From Anaeromyces robustus (taxonomy: Eukaryota; Neocallimastigomycota; Neocallimastigomycetes; Neocallimastigales; Neocallimastigaceae): a DNA stretch of 64,000 nucleotides. The position numbers and the translations under genes were made by a program. The stretch lies in contig MCFG01000039.1 in NCBI GenBank assembly GCA_002104895.1, positions 81,001-145,000 of the forward strand, written 5' to 3'. Below are positions 46,422 through 63,217 of this stretch, in pieces. Every line of letters starts with the position of its first letter. Within the stretch, counting starts at the first letter, position 1. The notes beneath the pieces were generated by a model. The model was not told where the DNA came from and made no database searches. It saw only the letters and a list, made by a program, of their open reading frames with translations.

Positions 46422-46459
46422 AATAGAAATGTAGTCATAAATAATAGAAATGTAGTCAT
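46422..46459. repeat. 17-bp direct repeat upstream of the eL32 gene
   Basis: AATAGAAATGTAGTCAT occurs at 46422-46438 and again at 46443-46459, offset by exactly 21 bp, about 0.9 kb upstream of the eL32 start. The two copies are identical and less A/T-biased than their surroundings. A regulatory role is only a possibility. Confidence 0.75.
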
Positions 46460-46839
46460 CGTTCATGTTCTAAATATAAGATATATACAACCAACTCACA
46501 TATCGAAAAACAAATTGGTCACTTTTTAGGATTAAAAAAAAAAAGTTTTTTAAATGAAATTTAAATAAATTATTATAAGTTATCCAATTCAATTGAAATA
46601 ATAGATTCCTATATATAAATAAAGTCAAAATTTTAATTCTAAACACTTAACAAAAACTCAAAAAATCAGTATAAAAATTAAAATAACCCTTGGAATTAAA
46701 TTATATAACACATTTAACATATTTACTTTTTTTTTTTAACATTGATATAAAGTATCAATATCATATCAAAAATATTCTTCTGTACTCTTCTTTTTTAAAA
46801 AAAAACTTTATTTTATTTTATTTTTTTTTTTTAAATATT

Positions 46840-47331
46840 TAATTTTTTTTTGTTTTATCTATACGTTTTTACTTGTTTTTGTTTTGTAATATGTTATGTT
46901 TGTGTTATTAACTGTATGTTTTGTTTTGCTTTATTTTGTTTTGTTGTCTTTTTTTTCTTTTTTTTATTTTTTATTTTGTTTTTGTTTAATTATCTTAAAA
47001 TATTTAGTTTATTGATACCTTATTTTAAAAATATATATATTTATTTTGGATTTTCGTTTTTTTGTCTATTTTTTTTTTTTTTTTTTTTTTTTGCTTTTAT
47101 TTTTATTTTTATTCTTATTTTTATTTATTTTTTTTTTTTTTTTTGTTTTTTTGTTTTTTTGTTTTTTGTTTTTTGTTTTTTGTTTTTTGTTTTTGTTTTT
47201 AGTTTTGTTTTGTTTTGTTTTTTTTGCTTTTTTTTTTTTTATTTTTTGTTTTGTTTTTTGTTTTGTTTTGTGGTTTTTTGTGTTGTTTTTTGTTTTTGTT
47301 TTTAGTTTTGTTTTTTTTTTTTTTTGTTTTT

Positions 47332-47345
<14 letters not shown>
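46840..47345. repeat. T/G-rich strand-asymmetric low-complexity tract
   Basis: The plus strand is almost entirely T with interspersed G (TTTTTG, TTTTG and TTTG units). C and A are rare and cluster in a few places. It ends in poly-T and (ATT)n at 47320-47367. Confidence 0.85.
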
Positions 47346-47367
<22 letters not shown>

Positions 47368-48260
47368 TATTTTAATAAAGAAAAATATTAATAAAATTAT
47401 TGATTGTATATATAAAAAACATCCTTTTTTTTTTTTATACATACAAATTTTTTATAAATAGATAAAAAAATATAAATAAATAAATGATTTTATTAGTTTA
47501 TAACTATATTTTATATTATTCCACTTCCTTTTTTTAGTTTTATTCCTTTCTAGTGATAATATAAAACATATATATATATAAATTCTAAAACTAATAAATT
47601 TTAAATAATATATATTTTTCTCATAATTTTTTTTATCAATAATAAAGTCGATTTTAAGGAAAATTCTTAAATCTTTATTTTACTATAAAATTTAAATATA
47701 CTGAAATTTCCTATTAATTATATATTTTTATTAAGTTTATTTTATTATTATTATTTTTAATTAAATGATATTTTTGTATTTTGTATTTTGTATTATTATT
47801 AACCTTTTTTTTAGTCTTTTTTTTTTTTTTTTTTAATTATGTTTTTGTTTTTCTTTGTTTTTCCTATTATTATTATTATTATTATTATTATATCTGATTA
47901 ATGCTACTATTATTTTTATTATTATTACTATTATTATTACTATTATTTTAAATTTTTTTTTAATTATTTTATTTTATTTTATTTTATTTTTTATTGATAT
48001 AATTTTTATTAAAAATAAAAATAAAAAAAAAAAAAATTTAAAAAAAAAAAAGATGAATTCCTGAATTTTTTGGCTGTTATAATAATATTAGCTATAAAAA
48101 TATTTTATAATATACTATATATTTACATTAAAAATTTTACTAGTATATAACATATACTAGTAATACAAATAAAAAATAATAAAAATCTTTTTTATAAATT
48201 TAAAAAAAATTATAAAAATAAAATTATTTTTGAAAAACAATCAGATATTATTTTAACAAT

Positions 48261-49221
48261 TTAAGCTGGTATTGTTGTTACAGAAGTGTAGGCATCTTGT
48301 ATCATAATATCCATAACTTTACAAATTCTTAAGAAACCAATATATTCATCATCTTTAAATAATGATTCAGGTTGAATATCCTTATTCTTTAAATCAGAAT
48401 ATTGATTATCAAGTTCATCATTAACTAAAGTAGTAAAACTGTCTCTTTTTCTACGAGATTTAATTCTATTTGAAGATGCTGGTGTAGCAACCAATTCAAT
48501 TTTGTTCTTTTGAAGTAATTCTTTCTTTTTATTTTCTCTTTCAATCTTATGTTGTTCACGTTCCTAATAATATTAAAAATAAATTAATAATTAGAGAAAA
48601 ATAAAATAAAATTAGTATCTTTATTAAAGTTATAAATAATGATTAATTTATTAATACAAATGCACAAAGCATTTACCTTATTAATACCATCTAAAACTCC
48701 TTTCATTTCATTCAACTATAAAAAAATATATAAATTTTAATTTTAATATTAATATTAATTAAATATTAAATATAATTAAATTATAAAAAAATGGCAATAA
48801 AAATTTTAATAATATAACTTACTTGACCATGAATAGTATCCATAGTAGAGGTTTGATATTCCATCATAGAACCAATATTAATAATAGAACTTTTTAAATA
48901 TTCTAACTTTTCAACTAAAAAGTTATTATATTTTAAATTAATTGAATGATTATTTTCTAACATTTCTCTGCGCTTTGAATCTTCCTTTAATTTCATTTCT
49001 TGTAATTCATCAGCTAATTCTGGAATTTTAATGACTAAACTATCATCTTCATTTTCACTTAAATACATTGGATCTAATTCTTCTTCAAGTAATTCTTCAT
49101 TTGAAGCTTTAACTTCGAAATCTTGATATTGTTCCTTATGTTGAGCTAAACGAAGTTCAGCTTCAAGATTTAAACCGAAGTTAAAGGAAGAAATGTTGTT
49201 ATCTTCAGGATCGAGATTCAT
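48261..49221 (-). CDS. Unrecognised acidic coiled-coil protein
   Basis: Three exons: 48823-49221, 48677-48715 and 48261-48563. All are phase 0 (GTAAGT and GTAAAT donors, TAG acceptors), giving 246 aa. The N-terminal third is acidic (LNLEAELRLAQHKEQ; NEELLEEELDP). Residues about 70-165 are charged and heptad-like, continuing across both introns into a basic helix, REQHKIERENKKKELLQKN. A Ser/Arg-rich segment follows (ASSNRIKSRRKRDSF), then a short C-terminal helix. There is no signal peptide or membrane segment. The organisation suggests a small coiled-coil subunit of a larger complex (kinetochore, trafficking or BLOC-like), but I recognise no family and assign no function. Clean splice phases and codon patterns support a real gene. 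Confidence 0.75.
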
Positions 49222-53693
<4,472 letters not shown>

Positions 53694-54203
53694 TTTATTA
53701 TTTCAATTTATTTTGATTAATATTAAATAAAAGCTTATTTATAAAAAAATTAAAAAAAAATAAAATAAAAAAAAAGAAAGAAAGAAAGAAAAGAAAAAAA
53801 AACTTTTATTTTATTATAAAATTTTAAAATTAATCCTTTCTCTATTATATCTTTTATATATATATAAATATATATATATATATTATTTAGAAAAATTATT
53901 AATAAGAAAAAGATTTTTAAATTATATATATTATAAATTTTTAATATATATTATCAAATAAAAACGTTGGTATTATTTTAATTATTAGATATAATTTTAA
54001 TTATTTGGTATTATTTTAATTATTATTATAAATTTTGTAAATCTATTTTATTATTATTCCAAAAAAATTTGGTATTTATTATACATAACATAAATTTATA
54101 AATAATTAATTATTATATATTAAGTAAAAATTTTTCTTTTTATTTTATAATTAATTTATTGAAAACATTTCCGTCTTTTTACATTTTTTTATATCAAATT
54201 TTA

Positions 54204-54277
<74 letters not shown>

Positions 54278-54639
54278 AAAAATAACTGATATTTTATATT
54301 CTAATAAAATGTTTATTACGATTAAAATAAAATAAAATAAAATAAAAAATTCTTATATTTTATAAATGTAAATTTTATTTATTACTTAAATAGAATCAAA
54401 ATTTGTTTTAAATTTTTTTTTTTTTTTTTAGTTTACATTATTATTATTTTTATTATAATAGAATAATAATAACAAAAATATGATATTTGTTTATACAAAA
54501 TATTTATGAAATAGTATTATTAATATAAATTTATTACTTAATAATATTTTTTTGACAATACTATAAAATAAAGTGTATTTATGTAATAATATTATTTAAA
54601 TCCTTGGAATTTGTTATTTTATTTTAATTTTTTTATTTA
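53694..54639. other. A+T-rich spacer
   Basis: Upstream of the J-protein gene and downstream of the PAS kinase gene (both minus strand). It contains (ATT)n at about 54202-54273 and a GAAA run near 53775-53800. The open frame at 54611-54826 is antisense to the kinase 3' exons. Confidence 0.7.
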
Positions 54640-57600
54640 TTATTCCTTAATATCATTAAACCATGGATGCTCCAGTACCTTATCAATTGGTATTCTAACT
54701 CTTTCATTTCTATTCAATAATTTTCTTATTAAGTCCAATGAATCTATTATTTATTGTTTTATTATATATAGTTATTATAAATTTATTCGTAAAAGAAAAA
54801 AAAATAATTATAAAATATATGAATAAAATACTATTTAGTTACCATTAGATAAAACGAATGGAACTCTTAATTTTGCTGCGATAATTTCATCAACATTATA
54901 AAATGGATTTTCCTTGTAAATTAAAATATATAATAAAATACCTAATGCCCAAACATCTTTTTACATATATTTTTTAGATTTCAAATATAAAAAATATATT
55001 AAGTCAATAATTCATAAAAAAAAAAAAAATTAAAAGCATTAAAAAATATTTTTATCAATAACTTTTTTTTTAATATTATATACCTTGAGGTGGTCCGACA
55101 TACGGATGACCGGTTAATACTTTATTTTAAAATATATATATATATAGATATAATTAATAAAATTGAAAATTTTTATATTATTTATAAATTAAATATTATA
55201 AATACCTTCTGGTGACTTTCAATATCAAACAATAATAATATTCCGTATTATATAATATATAAAAATACGATAATATATTAAATTTTATTAGTAATCTATT
55301 AAACAACTAATCAATAAAATTTTGATATTATATATATTAATTACAGCATAGTCAATGGTTCCACAAAAAGTATCAAATGTTTGCTTTTTGTTGTAATGTG
55401 AAGAAGAGCCAAAATCTATTAATTCAGTATTACAATCTTCATCAACAATAATATTTTCATCCTAATATTTATATGATATAATTTATTATTATTAATTATT
55501 CATAATTTAATTTATTTTCTTTTAATTAATATATAATAATACCTTAATATCTCTATGAACAATATTATTATGATGCAAAAATTGTATAGATTTACATATT
55601 TGATAAAACATTTTTTTTATTTTTTCTTCTGGAATTTCTTTATTAAATTCAATATAATCAAATAAATCTATACCAAAACCATGTTGTTTTGTAATTAAAT
55701 AATAATTATCTTTATCTTCAAAATAGTCTATCATATTAACAATATATACTTCTTGATTATCTCTCTTTTTCTTTATTTCATTTAAAATAGAAATTTCTTT
55801 TGGAACTTTTCCTAATTCCTCATCTTCTATCCAAAAATCGGGTAAAATTTTATTTTTTAAAATATATTTAATAACAACTTTCTACAATAATTATATATAT
55901 ATATATATATATATATTATTTTATTATTGTAAAAAAAAAAGATAAAAATAATCAATTAATAATATAATTAAAATTAAAAATTAAATATAATAATAATAAT
56001 AAATAAATAATAACTTCTTGTTTAGGATCATTCTTTCTATAAGCTAATTTTACAACACCATAAGCTCCATCACCTAATTTATCTACAATTTCAAATTCAT
56101 CAATTGAAGTTGGTTTAGTCCATTGATATTCTGGTTCTTTTACTTTTTCTTCTTCTTCTGATTTTAAATTTAATTTTTCTTTAACATCACCTACTAATCC
56201 ACCTGAAACTGGAGAAGGAGTAGATGAAGATTCAAGTTCATCCATTTTTTTAATAAAATGATCTATTCTTTCTTGAATATCTATTTCTCTAAATTTATTA
56301 TAACCACTTTGATTTTTATCATCGTCTGTAAGAGGTTTAGCTGAATTTGGTGAACTACTTTCACTATAAACTCTACTATACATAATCCAAATAGCATAAA
56401 CGGCTTCCTCATTATTATTCTTATTGGATGAAAGAGAATTTGCTGAATGTTCTCGTAAGAATTTTCTCATTTTAATATTTACATTAATAGCTGAACCATC
56501 CTTATGATAAATAACAACACCATTAGTTTTAACTTGTAATTCATTAATAGAACTTTCAAGAGTTTTAATAACCACACCAGCAGACTTTATACTATTAAAT
56601 CGATTATTATTATATGTATTTATATTAAAATCTTTAAATCCACTACGAGAAGTATTTTCAGGTAATGCTGAACTAATAAGGAAATCATTAGCTCTTTTTT
56701 TACAATAAGAAGCTGACAAAATACCACCATTATCTAATAATTGTTGATCTTCTTCATTCATATTATCTACAATACCCCAAAAATGAGGCATAATTTCAGT
56801 AATATCTTTATCAATGAGTTCTGAAGCATTAAAACCTAAAAGATGAGTAGCAAAAATATTATTACATGTTTTTATAATACCACGATAATCTGTAACAATG
56901 ATACCAGAAATATTTGGAATAGCAGTAACACAAATATGATATTGATTACATTCTTCATCTATTGTAGATAATGAACTTAATGAAGATGAAACAGATAAAT
57001 TAGATGTTGATGATGATTTTTTAATATCATCACATAAATATTCTTCTTTATTATTAACTTCACTTATACTTGTACTCACTGGGAAATATATATCATCTTT
57101 TGATTTACCACTGAAATTTTTCATTTTAATAATAGTATTAACAATATTATCTGATCCATTAATACCAGGAATTAAATCTTGAATTTTTATTTTCATATTT
57201 TTAATATCTTCTCTATAATATCCAAAAACATCTCTACAACTTCTACTAGAGTCTAATATATTACCCTTTAAAAAAAATCATTTTCAATATAATAATAATA
57301 ATAAGAAAAAGAAGAAGAAGAAGAAGAAATATGATTTTTTTTTATACACGTAAGTAAAAATTTAACAATTTTCAAAAATATTCCTTTTTATACAAAGTAT
57401 TTATTATCTATTATAAATATTTTCCATAATAAATATATATATTTATTTATAATTAAATATTTATTTATCGTTACCTCACTATCAATTTCAAAATCAACAA
57501 CTTTATCTTTTACTTCTTCCAATACCCAAATATAATAAAATGAATAACCATTATCTTGTTTAAATGATTTTCTTTTTAACCATATAGAAACAGATTTTGC

Positions 57601-59051
57601 TGATTCCCCATCACCATTTTTATCATAACTTTTAATTCTAACCTAATTTATTTTTTATAATATGTCATATATACAAATTAAGAGAATGACAGAAATTAAA
57701 TATATATAATTTTTAATAAATAAAATAATAAATTAAAATAAAAATATTAATAATTAGAATAATAAAAATAAAAATGATAAAAATAAAAAAAAAATAAAAA
57801 AATAAAAAAAATTATATATCATCAATTATAAGATATCATTATTCTATCTTATTATATATATATTTTACCACTTGACCACAAATTAAAACTTTGTCGTTTA
57901 AATATGCTTCAGAATCAGAATCAGAAAGTTTAGATTTATTATTAGTAGTGGAAGAAGTGAAAAAGAAAGGTGAATCAGGTGTTTCTCCATTAGCTGATTT
58001 TAACGTTATTCCATATTCTACAGATGCTTCTTGATCTTTTTTAATAGCATTAATAATACTATCCTTTTGATGTCTTAAATGTTTTTCAGTATATTTTTTA
58101 ATAGATTCTATGAAATTATTCATTTTTCCATTATTTTCATTATTATTATTGTTGTTATTGTTATTATTATTGTTATTATATAAATCTATTGTTTCACTAT
58201 TTACAGAATCTTCATTAATACCAAATAAAATATTAATAACAGGTTTCCCAACAATTTTATCTTTACTAGTATTTTTTATTAATCCACAAAATATATCATT
58301 AACAGTTAAAATTTTTAAATTACTATCTGTAGTAATGGTAGCTTGAGATTGTTCCGATATTCTTAAAGGTGATCGATAATTACAAACAGTAGGTGTATTA
58401 CCATAATCTTTATTTAAATTACGAGTGTTAATATTTAAATTTAATTTTTGATTTCCAAATAATTTTTTATTTCCTGATAGAGAATTTGAAATATTAGTAG
58501 TAATAGTAGTTGTAGTATCGGATGAATTTTTAAAATTATTAGATGTTGGAGACTTTTGATCATTTTCATCAGAAGGTTCTTCCTCAATAATTACATTAAT
58601 ATTACTATTTAAAAAGGAAGAGGAAGATTGATGATTACTTATAGGTTCAGGACTATTATATTGTCCATTTATACCATTATTATTTCCTTCTTGTTGTTCT
58701 GTTATATGTCCAAATTTTGGTTTTAAATTTTCTTGATCTGCTGTAGATACAAAATTACAAAGTGGTGAAGGTTTTCTGAAAGATGCTGATCTTAATGAAG
58801 CTGATAGCATTCCATGATAATAATTATAATTTCTATTATAAGTATCTAAACGAGAAGAAATTTTTTGATAATCACCATTATTTGAAGAAAAACTAAAACT
58901 GTAAAGTGATTCATTTGAAAATTTTGATAATAAATTTGAATTAAACTTTTTTATTGAAGAATTTTCATCTAGAGTTTCTTCATCTTCTCTAATTCTATAT
59001 AAACCTGTAGGTTGAAAATCTTCCACATAATATCCACAATTATTATTATTA
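54640..59051 (-). CDS. PASK: PAS-domain Ser/Thr kinase (PASK/Psk family); 5' end unresolved
   Basis: Exons: 57869-59051, 57475-57642, 56015-57265, 55543-55881, 55345-55461, 55206-55215 (10 nt), 55084-55119, 54843-54956 and 54640-54743. All phases agree (about 1,105 codons). An Asn/Ser-rich N-terminus precedes PAS-like segments (ATITTDSNLKILTVNDIFCG; CVTAIPNISGIIVTDYRGII with HLLGFNASELIDKDI). The kinase has LGDGAYGVV, VVIKYIL, HRDIKDEN, IDFGSSS and GTIDYASPEVLTGHPYVGPP. FWIEDEELGKVPKEISIL is diagnostic of PASK. In yeast and animals PASK links nutrient state to glycogen and lipid storage and translation. The frame is open to a splice acceptor at 59052-59053 without an ATG, so at least one more 5' exon exists; a tentative one is listed separately. 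Confidence 0.9.
55206..55215 (-). other. PASK: 10-nt microexon of the PAS kinase
   Basis: TCACCAGAAG is flanked by an AAAG acceptor and a GGTATTT donor. It supplies Ser-Pro-Glu and the first base of Val in YASPEVL, the kinase APE/P+1 region. Without it the frame breaks and the APE-equivalent motif is lost. Incoming phase 0 and outgoing phase 1 match the neighbouring exons (55345-55461 and 55084-55119). Confidence 0.8.
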
Positions 59052-59225
59052 CTTATTAGAAATAAATATTTATATATAAAGTATATATAAAATAATTATT
59101 TTACAGAAAATAAAATAAAGAAAAGGAAAAAAAATAAAAATACATTATTATTATTATTATTATACAATATATATATTTGTATTATTGCATTAATATTTAT
59201 ATAATATATATTAAAAATGAAATAC

Positions 59226-59367
59226 CTTGTGGATACTAAATAGATTACATATTTTTATATCGACATTTATATTAAAATTAAAAATAATAATGTAATAAAA
59301 ATAATTAATAAAAATAAATATTATTACATTAATAATTAAATTAACGAATTTTTATTATGTCACACAT
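59226..59367 (-). other. PASK: Tentative 5' exons of the PAS kinase
   Basis: A phase-consistent start can be drawn: exon 59346-59367 (ATG TGT GAC..., ending phase 1 before GTTAAT), then a 10-nt exon 59226-59235 (TATCCACAAG, with TTTAG acceptor and GTATTT donor), joining the exon that begins at 59051 in phase 2. This gives MCDIIKILSTSNNNN. The donors are weak and the segment is short, so chance agreement is quite possible. Confidence 0.35.
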
Positions 59368-60490
59368 AACAAAAAAAAAATATTAATCATAAAAAAATAA
59401 CTATTTCTTTTTTTTTTTTTTCTGTTTTTATATATATTAAATTCCATAATTATAAAATTAAAATCGATTATATAAATCAACAATAATAATAACGTAAATA
59501 ATAAATATGAACTATAAACCTTCTTTTAAATTATTGTTATTATTATGTACTATATGTGCCATTTTGACTTTTTTTCGATATATAAATAATGAAAAAAAAA
59601 ATTTAGAAAAAAAAAATAAAAAATTTATAGTTAATTTTATTATATTTATAATTATTATGTTAATGATAATGTATATAAATATATTTATTTATATTTTACT
59701 TTAATATTCATGGAAAAAACATTAAAATTGATATATATTATATAAAAAAAAAATAATGAAAAAAAAATGAAAAAATAAAAAATGAAAAAAAAATGAAAAA
59801 ATAAAAAAAAAAAAAAAAATGAAAAATTTAAAAATCTTTATCTTTTTGTTTTTATTTTATTTTAATTATTTGACAAATAATTAAAGAAAAACGATTATAA
59901 AATGATAAAAAATGAATGAATATAAAAACAAAAATATATATATATATATATATAACAATAATAATAATAATTATTATTATTATTATTATTTATTATAGTT
60001 ATTAAAAACAATCAAATATAAATATGAATATTTTAAACTTTATGGTAATCGATATTATATATTAAATATTGAAGGAAACTATAATAATAATAAATCTATT
60101 CACCTGCTAATTCCAATGATATATATGATTAAACCATAAAAAATTGAATAATTAAAAAATTTGAATATAAAAAAACTAAAATACTTTATTTTTAAGATTA
60201 TCATTTTATACTAAAAATAGTTATCAATAAAATTAATTTTAAAAATAAAAAAGCTTAAATAATATTATAATAATTAAAAATTAAATTTATTAATTATTCT
60301 TTTCATACAATATATCTTTTTTTTTATTTTATAAGAAAAAAATTTAATATGAATGAAAAAATTACTGTAACATAAAAACATTAGACAGTTAAGACAATAA
60401 AAATATAGAATAGTAACAAAATTTTTTGATTATGAATATCATACGTAAATTTCTTTCAGTTATTAACTTACGAACTTATAAAAATGAAAA

Positions 60491-60530
<40 letters not shown>

Positions 60531-61375
60531 TATTTTCCATTATTATTTTCGTAGTTAATATAGGAATAAAAAATATTTAATAAGATATATATATGTGTAT
60601 AAACAGGACATCAATTTTTGGTCTCATATAACACACACTATTATATAATAATACAATAGTGACATTATGATAAAATATTATTTTCTATTCATTTGTTTAA
60701 TAGAATTATTAATAAAAATATTCTATATTACTTTAAATAATAATAAAAAAATAATACAATAATAATTTAAATAATTTAATGTGATTTAAGAAATAAAAAT
60801 AAAATATTTTTCAAATTTATAAATAAAAAATAATAATAATAATAATAAAACAATAAGTATTATATAAATAATACGTTATATATTTTTAAAAAGTAAATAA
60901 TAAAACAAAATCTATTATTATTATATATTATATTTTCTGATCTTGTTTTATAAATTTTTTATTTTTCTAAATAATTCCTTAAATGATAATATAAATAATA
61001 TTATATGTTTATAAATTAAAATATATATATAAACATAAAAATATCAATAATATTTAACAAGATTAAAATATTATTAAAATTTTCAATATAAGTTTCTTTA
61101 TTTTTGTTTAAGAAAACAAAAATAAAAATGTCAACTGCATACCTATAACGTTGAATCTTTGAAAAAAAGTGATTAACAACGCCTCAAACAGCAGTTAGTT
61201 TAATTTTGCAAGCAGTTTTATTTTATATAAAACTTAAATACTACAATGCAATTATCACATTTTCATATCGCGAAACTTGCGTTTATTTATTTAAAGATTA
61301 TAGTAAAATATATACTTGAAAAAAATATCTCCAAATAATAATTAACTATAATCTTTTTTTCTCTTTTATTTTATT

Positions 61376-61410
<35 letters not shown>

Positions 61411-62266
61411 TTTTATTCTTCATACTCTATTTATTTGTATATCTTTTTTTATATCTTTTTTTCAATATTTTTTATTTAACTGAATTTAAATATTGGTAAA
61501 ATAAAATATTTTTTTATATGAAAAAAAGATATATAAATAATATATTCAATTTTGATTGGATAATATTAACCAATGAATTTCAAATTTATTATATACTTAA
61601 CATACATTTATACCTAAATATTAATATTAATTATAGTATAATTAACTATTTATTAATAGTAAATATAAGATAAATATATAAAGTAAAAAACTTTTAATAA
61701 TTATTTTTTTTTTCCATATTAAATATTCTTTCATAATTATTTTTATATAATAATTATTTTAAGCTATAAAGAGTAGGGTGAATTTCAAAGATACAAACAA
61801 CCTTAAAAGAAAAATACTATTTATATCTGTTTTATTTATTTAATATATAATATTTAATAATAAAAAATTTTTTATAATATTAAATAATAAATATTATATA
61901 TATATTATAAAATTTTCGTACTACTTTAACTTTTACTATTTTATTTTAAATATTTTAAAATTTTTCACATAAAGTGTACCATATAAATTTTATTAAATCA
62001 TATGTAAATTAAAAATGCTAAAAATAATTATATATTATTATTTATAATTTATATATTATGAAATTAATTATCTTATTATAACCTTTTTTATTATAACCTT
62101 TTTTATTATAACCTTTTTTATTATAACCTTTTTTATTATTATTATTATTAAAAATATTATTAATAAAATCATATTTATTATTATTAATAACTATTACTAT
62201 CCACATTTTGTTTTTGTTTTTTTTTTTTATCTATTATAATTTCTTTTATTTAATAATAAATATAAT
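59368..62266. other. 2.9-kb A+T-rich spacer
   Basis: Upstream of both the PAS kinase (-) and the GNAT gene (+). It contains poly-A runs, TA repeats near 60508-60533, a slightly less A/T-biased patch at about 61130-61290, and a 15-bp tandem repeat at 62076-62135. The open frame at 59507-59704 has no protein-like features. Confidence 0.65.
62076..62135. repeat. 15-bp tandem repeat, four copies
   Basis: ATTATAACCTTTTTT repeats with exact 15-bp spacing (CC pairs at 62082, 62097, 62112 and 62127), about 130 bp upstream of the GNAT start codon. It is the only regular source of CC pairs in this stretch. Confidence 0.85.
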
Positions 62267-63217
62267 ATGAATGTTGTTATGAATGAAGAAGTAAAAATAG
62301 AAAATGTAAATGAAGCAAATAAAAATGATAATAATAATATTAATAACATAATTAATAAAAAATTAAATAATAAAATTACAACAGGAAAAACTGTTTCTAT
62401 TGATAACAATAATAAAAATATTAATAGTAAAAATAATAATAATGACATTGTAAAAGGAACGGATAAAGGACAAGAGAAAGGTAAACATACTATGGTGATA
62501 TCACCTCAATTAAAATTAATTGAAATTAAATCAGCAGCAGCACCTTTTCTTTTTAAATTAATCAATGAAAATCGTCGTGTGATGAGTGAACATATTCCAT
62601 ATTTTCAAAGAATTCATAGTATTAATGATGTTGTAGAATTTATTAAAAAAAGAACAATAAAAATAGTAGAAACTGATTATATATATGCTATTATTAATTC
62701 TAAAGAAAAAACATATAACAATTATAATAAAAATAAAAATAATGTCGAAGAAGATACCATAGAAAAAAGTTTTTTATATTTTATTACATATGAAAAAGTT
62801 CCTATAGGTGTAATAGGTTTACTTAATATTGATTGGTTTAATCGTCAAGGTGAATTACATTTTTGGATTGGAGTAAGATTTCAAAAAAGAGGATTAATGA
62901 ATCAAGCCTTACCAAGAATGTTAAATTTCTTATTTTATGATGTTCGATTAAATAGAATTATAGTTAAAATAAGGCCTAATAATAATCCAGGTAAAATGAT
63001 ATTAAAGAAATATGAATTTATGTTAGAAGGAATTGAAAGACAAAGTTTTTATTATATTACAGAAAATGATTCATCTAAAAATAGTGATAAAGTTGATAAA
63101 TTGAAACCTCCTACAACAAGACATAGACATCATAATCGATCTGGAAGAGGAAATGAAAATAATGGAGTATTTTATGATCTTTTTGTATATAGTCTAATCA
63201 GTCGTGACTATGTATAA
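62267..63217 (+). CDS. GNAT-family N-acetyltransferase (RimJ/RimL-like)
   Basis: Single exon, 316 aa. Residues 1-85 are an Asn/Lys low-complexity leader. The GNAT fold spans about 86-270: LKLIEIKSAAAPFLFKLINE (strand 1/helix 1), SFLYFITYEKVPIGVIGL (strands 2-4), GELHFWIGVRFQKRGLMNQA with acetyl-CoA pyrophosphate loop QKRGLM near 203-208, and RIIVKIRPNNNPGKMILKKY, where Asn and the following helix are typical of the Acetyltransf_3 branch. A His/Arg-rich insert (TRHRHHNRSGRG) precedes the last strand VFYDLFVYSLI, the usual closing of RimJ/RimL-like proteins. These enzymes acetylate N-termini or small amines, and the substrate cannot be assigned. No introns and the RimL-like core suggest a bacterial origin. 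ATG 62279 is an alternative start. Confidence 0.88.
   Translation: MNVVMNEEVKIENVNEANKNDNNNINNIINKKLNNKITTGKTVSIDNNNKNINSKNNNNDIVKGTDKGQEKGKHTMVISPQLKLIEIKSAAAPFLFKLINENRRVMSEHIPYFQRIHSINDVVEFIKKRTIKIVETDYIYAIINSKEKTYNNYNKNKNNVEEDTIEKSFLYFITYEKVPIGVIGLLNIDWFNRQGELHFWIGVRFQKRGLMNQALPRMLNFLFYDVRLNRIIVKIRPNNNPGKMILKKYEFMLEGIERQSFYYITENDSSKNSDKVDKLKPPTTRHRHHNRSGRGNENNGVFYDLFVYSLISRDYV

Larger units (their letters stand above)
45533..48260. other. 2.7-kb spacer with a strongly strand-skewed T/G tract
   Basis: Upstream of the eL32 gene. It holds a 17-bp direct repeat, poly-T at 46218-46252, a roughly 500-bp T/G-rich tract (46840-47345) and smaller (ATT)n arrays. Long open frames on the plus strand here encode only Phe/Cys/Val/Leu and follow from base composition. 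No gene is seen. Confidence 0.65.

Noticed and set aside
46850-47375. Phe/Cys/Val-rich plus-strand frames that look like membrane proteins
   Set aside because: They arise from the T/G low-complexity tract; no codon structure or start context.
59507-59704. 65-codon plus-strand frame near the PAS kinase upstream region
   Set aside because: Starts with plausible text but turns into Lys/Ile noise; no supporting feature.
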